From Gracilariopsis chorda (Eukaryota; Rhodophyta; Florideophyceae; Gracilariales; Gracilariaceae): a stretch of DNA of 64,000 nucleotides. The translations under genes and the position numbers were made by a program. The stretch lies in assembly GCA_003194525.1 (NCBI GenBank), contig NBIV01000113.1, positions 171,909-235,908 on the forward strand. The letters run 5' to 3'. Positions 57,615-64,000 of the stretch are shown one piece after another; position 1 is the first letter of the stretch, and each line of letters starts with the position of its first letter. A model generated the notes under the pieces. The model saw nothing but the letters and a program-made list of their open reading frames with translations. It had not been told where the DNA came from and ran no database searches.

Positions 57615-59237
57615 TCCGTGAACAACAGCAGGATCCTTTCTGTGCCCAGATTCGTGCCCGTCTTAACGGGGGCGCACAGATACCCTTTGCGGTGAACGAT
57701 CGAGGCTACCTAGTCAGGTTGCTGACACGGGCCCCACAGATCGTTGTACCTCACACGCTGCAGCAGCGCGTCTTGCATCTATCGCATTACGCGAAGTTGG
57801 GTGCACATCCCGGCGGGAGGAAACTATACTGACTCTTCGCAGGGACTTCTATTGGCCTGCTATGGCATTTGACTGCTATGCAGTTCGCCGCTCGTGCGTG
57901 GAATGTGCGAAGAATAATGTGAAACTTCGGAAGTACTCGAAGAAGTTAACACTATTCCCGGCACGGGCGCCACTCGAATATGTCGCTATTGATATCTTGG
58001 GCGAGCTTGTCAAAACCAAACGTGGTTACAAGTATCTTCTCGTCATTACTGACCGCTTCTCAAAGTTGGTGAGAACAGTACCGCTTAAACGGATTACCGC
58101 GGACGTGGTTGCGCGTGCGTTCGTAACCCACTGGGTCTTTACTTACGGCCCGCCGGTACATCTACTCTCCGACAACGGATCTCAATTCACCTCAAAGTTC
58201 TTTCAGGACGTATGTAGAATCTTGGGAATCAAGAATATGTTTACTACCACTACCACCCGCAGTGTAACGGACAAGTGGAACGATTCAATCGTACTATGCT
58301 CAACGCACTGCGCGCGTATGTCGCGGATCACCCCATGGAATGGGACTTGTACACGGACGCTATTACGTACGCGTATAACACCCAGGTACACCGGGTCACG
58401 ACCCTCGCTCCATTTGAGCTGGTCCTGTCTCGGATTCCGACCACCCATGGCTATTGAAGCGCAACCGAACGTCTCGGGGTACCCTTCACCAAGGTTATAT
58501 CGAGATTCCTGGAAGGAATGGTTGAAGAACATGGTCCCTACCGCCCGAAAGGCTATGGAAAAGCCCAGGAGGCATACAAACAGAACTTCGACGCGAAGAT
58601 TCGTACCCCGATACCCCAGGTCTCGGAAGGGGATTCTGTCTTCCTGCGAAAGGAATATTATAATCCCGAAAAGGAGAAGCGCCACAAGTTGTCACCGATA
58701 GTGAATGGACCCTATCGGGTGGTTTCCGTCGCCGACGACACAGTCGTACTGGACATCGATAACCAGTTCGAACGCGTCTCACGCGACCGCGTAGCCCACG
58801 CGCCTGCGCCCCCTGAGGGCTCATCACCGCTCGTGACAATCCCGGAGGATGACCTCGTAACTCGGCCAACGGATAATCTGCTTCCGTCCCGCCCACCCGT
58901 CTTACCGCACCCGGAACGGGGACTCTCGGATCTTCCGATTGCCGATCAACCGGTTGGGCGCGCCGCGCGTATCGTGCAACGCACGCTTGACCCCAAACGC
59001 CTAACCGTTACTCGCCCGCGGAGGTCCTTCAGCCTGAACCCACCGCCCTCTCACCTAAGGAGGGGGAGGGACGGAATCGATCGCGCCATCGCGGAAGGAA
59101 GCTCCGCGTCGGAGGTGTCCGTTTCTACGGAACGCGTGCGAGTCCCTCGCGCCGCACTCTGCGCTAACCGAGGCTCTTCGAGAAGGGTACTGCGTACGGA
59201 ACGTGTAAGCCCGGCACGGAGAAGGTTGGGAACATGA
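57605..59237 (+). pseudogene. Gypsy-3 integrase, four or more single-base frame breaks
   Basis: HLSHYAKLGAHPGGRKLY and CVECAK give the HHCC domain, AIDILGE the first Asp, SDNGSQF the second and (after a frame change) VERFNR the Glu. The C-terminal part includes YYNPEKEKRHKLSPIVNGPY. Frame breaks at about 57831, 58251, 58440 and 58556 can each be explained by loss of one or two bases from a short homopolymer run. Confidence 0.92.
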
Positions 59238-60021
59238 CGAGCCATCGGGAATACGGATGTGGAGCACCACCGGAGCAGGGAGGAGTTGAACGCATCGCGA
59301 AGCGAGAAGGCCGTCTCCGCGGACCCGGATGCGCTCCTGTCGAGCGAGTCGCTGGGTAGCGAAGGAGGAAGTAGGTGAACCGGACTCGGTGTGGTCACTA
59401 ATGTGGCGAATGATATCTCCGAGCACGGAGCACATACAACCTCGGTCATAACCAGTTTCGTGGTGAGCTGAAAAGCAACCGCGGACACGGAGAGTGTGGT
59501 TGACACTGCGTGCGTTACCGCAGAGCCCCACAAATGGACACTGTGACGCCACTGTCACGCGGACGAAGCCCGAAATTCCAAACCGTGGAAAGGTGTACAC
59601 GTACATACCGCCGGCCGGCGTCAGGAGTACAGTCAAGACCCGCGTCGTGGAAAGACCGCGCGCGACACTTGCCGCCAGCGGCCAGCCAATCACAGTGTGT
59701 GATGCATGGCAATCCGCCTCCTGGCGTCGGAACCGTAGTGAACCGCCTCCCTCACCGTGAACGGTCAACTCACCAGAGTTGCACGGGTCGCGTGGGAGAA
59801 GAGCTCGCGAGCTGCGAGTCAATAGGGGAATCCGGTTAGAACGGAAGGCCCCCCCCACAAGGAGAGGATTAGGAAGCGGAAAGACCGCAATGCGGTATCA
59901 AGTCCCAGCACTCGCAGCGTCGAGGAAAACTGAGTTTGCCCGCAGGGTCGCGCCAATTTCAGGCAAGTCCCCTCACAGGGTTCTCCCCTTAAGCCTGCCA
60001 TGACGGGTCAGGAGCCGGCTA

Positions 60022-60230
60022 CGTACGACCAGGAGTTTGTCGTTGACCACATCGTGGATCATGTTCTGGACTCCAAAGGAGTGTGGTTTTACCAAATCCG
60101 ATGGTACGGATACCCCCCGGAAGAGGACACATGGAGCCCATTCAGCACCTTCCTCGTTCCAAGGTGATAACCTACCACCGCCGGACGCGGTTCCCACTCC
60201 CATCCACTTTGGACATGGCCCAGGTTGGGT
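60022..60230 (+). pseudogene. Gypsy-3 chromodomain, frameshifted near its end
   Basis: YDQEFVVDHIVDHVLDSKG then IRWYGYPPEEDTW. After TW the frame is lost by one missing G (tggagccc), and the next frame supplies PIQHLPRSKVITYHRR. The RWYGY and TW blocks identify the chromodomain. Confidence 0.88.
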
Positions 60231-60569
60231 AGGACGATACACTGCACTATGCAGAAGATTCCGAAGACGGAAGAGAAGTCTCCGAAGAGAAAGAGGACAC
60301 AGGAAGAGATCTGGCTACAGAAGGTTACACGAAGTAATGGACTGGATAGGGAAAACCAATGGTCATTGGACGTCACACCGCCTAGCGGTCCGACCGAAGT
60401 AACGGTTTAATGAAGAATACCGCTAGCGGTCCAGCATGAAGATGCTATGAAGAAGAAAAAGAAGAGTCCGGACATACGGATATAGAAGAAGGAAGTCGTT
60501 TACCACAAGCTATGGAGCGTTAAGCGCTAACCTATATCAGGTGTGTGTGCCACGGTCCAGGATCCTGAC

Positions 60570-62281
60570 TTAGGATGAGCCGCTCGTTGGCGGTTGGTAG
60601 TTCGCAGACGCGAAAGCCAATAACTCGCTCACGCTGGTGAGGTTGGAAGGCGCAACCACTCCAATGGACTGGAGGTGAGCCCTGAGGGCAACGGCCTGAG
60701 GGTCCACGGGGACCGGAGATGCGGTAGACGGAGAAGCAGCCGCACTGGCGGCCATATTCCAGCCATCTGGAGCAGCCACATGCTGGCCGGATCCGTCGAG
60801 ATCGTCGACCATCGCCGTTCCCGGGGCTACGGCCTCCTCCACCTCATCGGGGTCGTCATCCACCATTGGATCATCCTCGTAGGAACCGTGCCAGTCATCG
60901 GAAAACATGAACCCAAACCGGGTGGCCTCGCGAACGGAGCGTGGTACATCGCGTAACGCTAAGCGCCGGTGAGCCGTGAAGTCACGGATACCTCCAAGGT
61001 CATAGAAGACGAAGTTGCCAGCGTTTGGATTTCTCCGGCCTGGAGAGCGATCATGCCTGGAAGGCTCACCGTCAGGGACGTTGGAGACGGGGACTGTATC
61101 CCAGTTAACCATATCGATGGTGTTCAGAAGGCACTGAAGCTCATCACATTGGCTTCGGATCCCAGAGGGATATAGAGATCCAATCGGCGGATAACCTGGC
61201 GTAGGTGAGGAGGAATGTACCACAGACGGTTTTGTCGTACACCTCCCAGAGGAGAAATGCGGCAACGCGAGCAGCCCATTCGGCGAGGAAGAGAGTCCAG
61301 TAACCGGAATCCGGATTGTTGATTAATCGTGAACCGATGTAGCTGAGGCACGGAGGCATCTCCGCAAAGCATCCCCTCGGGACTTCGAACCTGCTCCACC
61401 AATGGGGAAGAGGTGCATACCGGCCGCGCATCGCGGATGGACGGAGCCTCTCGACCTCGAGATTTTGGTATGGTACCAGGAACCCGAAGCGGAGCGCGCC
61501 TTTCGCTCAAACCGGAGTCGGTCGAAGAAGGATCCGCGATGATTCGGACGACGAAGATATCGGAACTCTGCACGCAGAATTGGGGCGCCTCCAGAGGAGC
61601 ATCCGGCTTCTATTGGAGTGGACCGGAACGGTGTAGATGGCTGGTAGGCGCAAGGTTCTCGCAGTATGAGACTTCACCGTAGGTACGGTACCCGAGAGAG
61701 GTCAAAGCTGTATTCCATTGGTATCAGCTCATCCGGATAACTCGCGCGGGCGAGAACGGTCGTAGGCGACCTTGGCCATCCCGGCACGGGCTCATTCAGC
61801 GTCTCGAAACCATATCTGGTGCGCTTCCGTGCGAGGAACTGTGGCTCTACCGCGATACGCGTCCTCCAGTCGAAGGAGTCGACCAAATCCGGCCTAGTCC
61901 CCCTGGGAGCTCGCCCTCCTCCACATAGGAGTCGATGAGGTCCGAGTCGGAAACCCATGTGGGGTGGAACCAGGGCGCACGCGAAAAAGAGGAGAGCGTC
62001 TTCCCGGGGATTGCGGGCCCAAAGTGTCGATGGTGACACCCAGCCGGCGGCGGTCGCAGTGATCGGTATCGCTTGAGCGGAATTCAGGCGGCGATACTCG
62101 CGGCATCCGAGGCATCCAAGGTTGGAACATGAGACGATCCTCCAGGCAGAGGCAAGGAGAGGAACCCAGAGGTTGGGTGACGAACCGCGAACCCCGGCGT
62201 CGCGGAGGAAGGTTGTCCGCTCGCGGAAGTCCCCTGCGGGGCGCCCGCAGGCGGGTTGTTCGAAAACGGAGTGTTGGTCAT
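60570..62281 (-). pseudogene. Antisense coding region inside Gypsy-3, unknown protein
   Basis: From ATG 62281 on the minus strand a Pro/Gly/Ser-rich start (MTNTPFSNNPPAGAPQGTSA) leads, across a likely C-run loss near 62091, to a hydrophobic and aromatic stretch (WARNPREDALLFFACALVPP, LVDSFDWRTRIAVEPQFLAR) to 61674. After frame changes come 61431-61144 (PHWWSRFEVPRGCFAEM, YWTLFLAEWAARVAAFLLWE) and 61265-60570. The last ends in a very acidic part (DDWHGSYEDDPMVDDDPDEV). Total length is about 550 codons. It lies between pol and the 3' LTR, facing the LTR. No domain is recognised. At least three frame breaks are present. Confidence 0.6.
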
Positions 62282-62382
62282 AGTAGAGAGGGGCGCAGAG
62301 TCTGTTGAAGAAGGTACTGAGGGTTGATCAGTTGTAACCGTGTTGGTACGGGGGACGGTATCTCGCGATTCCCTTGTCGGGA

Positions 62383-62391
62383 CTATTTATA
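62383..62391 (-). promoter_or_regulatory. TATA box of the antisense unit
   Basis: The minus strand reads TATAAATAG, about 100 bp upstream of the antisense ATG (62281) and 60 bp outside the 3' LTR. The spacing suits a TATA-driven start near 62360. Confidence 0.6.
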
Positions 62392-62441
62392 CCCTCGCGC
62401 CTCATCTCTCACGCCTATACTCACGTTCGTTTTCGGCCCTT

Positions 62442-62453
62442 AAGGAGGGGATG
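62442..62453 (+). other. Gypsy-3 polypurine tract
   Basis: AAGGAGGGGATG abuts the TGTAGTGCAA start of the 3' LTR. Confidence 0.7.
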
Positions 62454-63354
62454 TGTAGTGCAATACATTCCCGCGTACGGGCGATGGTGAAACTCATATC
62501 TGAGGTGTACTCGGTGCGAGCGATGAAGCGGGATGCATGAATTTTAAGCCCCCGTTTACCGGGCTAATTAGCGGTCGGTTACCCAGGGTGGTTATGGGAA
62601 CATTCATATTTTGTGGTACTTGCCTGGCAAGGGTGGTGGACACGTGGCTACAGCCCGGCAGGAGGCCCAAAACGGCTACTTATTTTAGTGTAGATTTAGG
62701 GGTTAATTTTACTTAGGCTAGTGCACTACCTACTGTAGTGCACTGAGCTAGTACTTGAGCGTCGGCCGCACGACGGCGAGCTCACCAAGAAAAGTAACAA
62801 GAGTTCGGCTCTGACTCTATTCGCCATGCGAAGTGTCTACTCCTCGCGGAGGTACACCGCTTGCCCGATAGTTTCAACCCGACCGCACCACGAGGAGACG
62901 TGCTCGTCGTACCCAGTGGGTTGTGACCACTCGTGGTATTCATTGTTGTCGTGTGACCGCCGTACAGGCCCTATCTCCGCCCAGTTTTGGGTATTGATAT
63001 ACCGACGTGTGTCGTGAGACCGTGAGACAATCCTTCCCCTCATATCCCTAACCGCCGCGCGGTGCGTGTTCGTGTGTGTGTATCGGCACCCCCTCCGGGG
63101 TCTGTTCCGCTTTTCCGCACGCCCCCGTCGGGTGGTCCCTTTCCCTCTTTTTTGTTCCCCCTGTTCGCAGGCTACTTCCGGACCAGCCGTGGTTCCGACC
63201 CGTTCTAACCCTAAACTCCGAGGTACATCCAGGCTCCGACGGAGTTACACCCGTCATACGGACACGGAGGGCTCTACCCAGCTGGGCCTACCTCTCCAAG
63301 AGAGCAAGGCTTCGAGCTGCCTTGGGTGCCTTTCCCACACCGGGATTGCACACA
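62454..63354 (+). repeat. Gypsy-3 3' LTR
   Basis: 901 bp, ending GGGATTGCACACA. Compared with the 5' LTR it has lost single bases at many doubled or tripled positions (for example ccggccagg to ccggcagg, cgccccagt to cgcccagt). Confidence 0.9.
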
Positions 63355-64000
63355 AAAGTATACCTGACAGGAACGCATTGACGGAAACGCGTTCGAAGTT
63401 GATGATCGTCCCCTCAGTAAGAGCGATGATGAGTACAAAAACCAGAAAGTTCAGACTAAACGTTAGCCAAGCGTTGCATAGGTTGAAACACGCACCACCG
63501 ACGAAATCATGAACTTAATGTCGCAGAGCTGGAAAAAGCAACAAAGGAACTCGAAGAAGAGTAAGAAAGATTACTTCAAATTGCATCGTATGTTCCAGCG
63601 CAGGACGCCAATTCCATCCAAAAGGTATCAATCTACACGTCAACGAGGCATTTACGTTGAGATACAGGTAGACTTCACGTTCTGCCCATCCGAGACACGA
63701 AGTATATTGTCTTGCACATGGTAACACAGGTACTAGATACTCCGAAGCTACAATCACAAAGATAGAAACGCGAGCACATCATATTCGTGATAGAAAGCGA
63801 ATGGATACATAAGCAGGGAGAACCCGACTCTTTATCAGCAGACGACGAACTCAATTCCAAAGCTGTAAGCAAGTTCCTCTCCAGACAGAATATCAGTTCA
63901 AACCGTCAGTTCGAAGACAAACAGACAGGGATGTAGAGAGAAAGAACGGGGTACTCAAGAGAATACTGGAAAAACTCCAATTGGACGAGACCTCCGGTAA
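63355..64000 (+). pseudogene. Copia D: degenerate Copia integrase at the right edge
   Basis: Readable in shifting plus frames. ALHRLKHAPPTK gives the zinc-region start near 63475, VEIQVDFTFCP the first Asp (63671-63673), LSADDELNSKAVSKFL the second, and DVERKNGVLKRILEKLQLDE the Glu (63936-63938). The closest relative in the window is Copia A. It continues beyond the window. Confidence 0.7.

Larger units (their letters stand above)
51729..63354 (+). mobile_element. Gypsy-3: chromovirus with an added antisense coding region
   Basis: LTRs at 51729-52732 and 62454-63354, PBS, gag, PR, RT, RNase H, integrase, chromodomain, then 2.3 kb of extra DNA before the polypurine tract and 3' LTR. It is related to Gypsy-1/2 at the protein level throughout but clearly diverged in DNA. 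No 5-bp duplication is found: gagac lies on the left and aaagt on the right. Confidence 0.93.

Overview
This window reads as a repeat-dominated stretch of a eukaryotic nuclear genome, most likely a multicellular red alga. That placement is an inference. It rests on an intron-free, compact WD40 gene of a plant/algal family, on chromodomain Gypsy and Copia elements of algal/fungal-like lineages, and on secreted or membrane proteins I cannot place in known families. Nothing suggests a prokaryote. I see no operons, rRNA, tRNA or CRISPR.

Layout. 1-3310: minus-strand Copia remnant (Copia A). 3534-17044: a second minus-strand Copia (Copia C, both LTRs visible), split by a chromodomain Gypsy element (Gypsy-1, 5680-15260). 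17045-18992: no gene seen. 18993-24169: a third Copia with LTRs (Copia B, plus strand), catalytically dead. 24400-25990: a decayed gag-like reading region, minus strand. 26460-41100: the only gene island. It holds a 200-aa secreted protein (27205-27807), a decayed duplicate of a membrane-protein gene (29935-31745), a conserved WD40 gene (31777-32952), a LINE 3' fragment (34597-35570), the intact membrane-protein gene (35650-37287) and a small secreted cationic cysteine-rich protein (40683-41060). 42296-46162: a Rep/helicase Helitron on the minus strand, split by a solo Gypsy LTR with a clean 5-bp target duplication. 46163-51728: Gypsy-2, same family as Gypsy-1, cut off inside RNase H. 51729-63354: Gypsy-3, a related chromovirus with both LTRs. 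63355-64000: degenerate Copia integrase.

How it fits together. Most of the DNA is nested mobile elements. The three Gypsy elements share LTR ends (TGwAGTGCAA ... TTGCACCACA), one primer-binding site, a gag-pol order with pol in the -1 frame, and a C-terminal chromodomain where that end is preserved. Gypsy-3 carries an extra antisense coding region of about 1.7 kb between pol and the 3' LTR, with its own TATA box. This is the best candidate for something undescribed. A second unexplained feature is a very high density of short perfect inverted repeats (4-6 bp arms, 2-5 nt loops) throughout the Gypsy-1/2 coding and LTR DNA. Many frame breaks, above all in Gypsy-3, are single-base losses from homopolymer runs, so assembly error has to be excluded before calling the elements dead.
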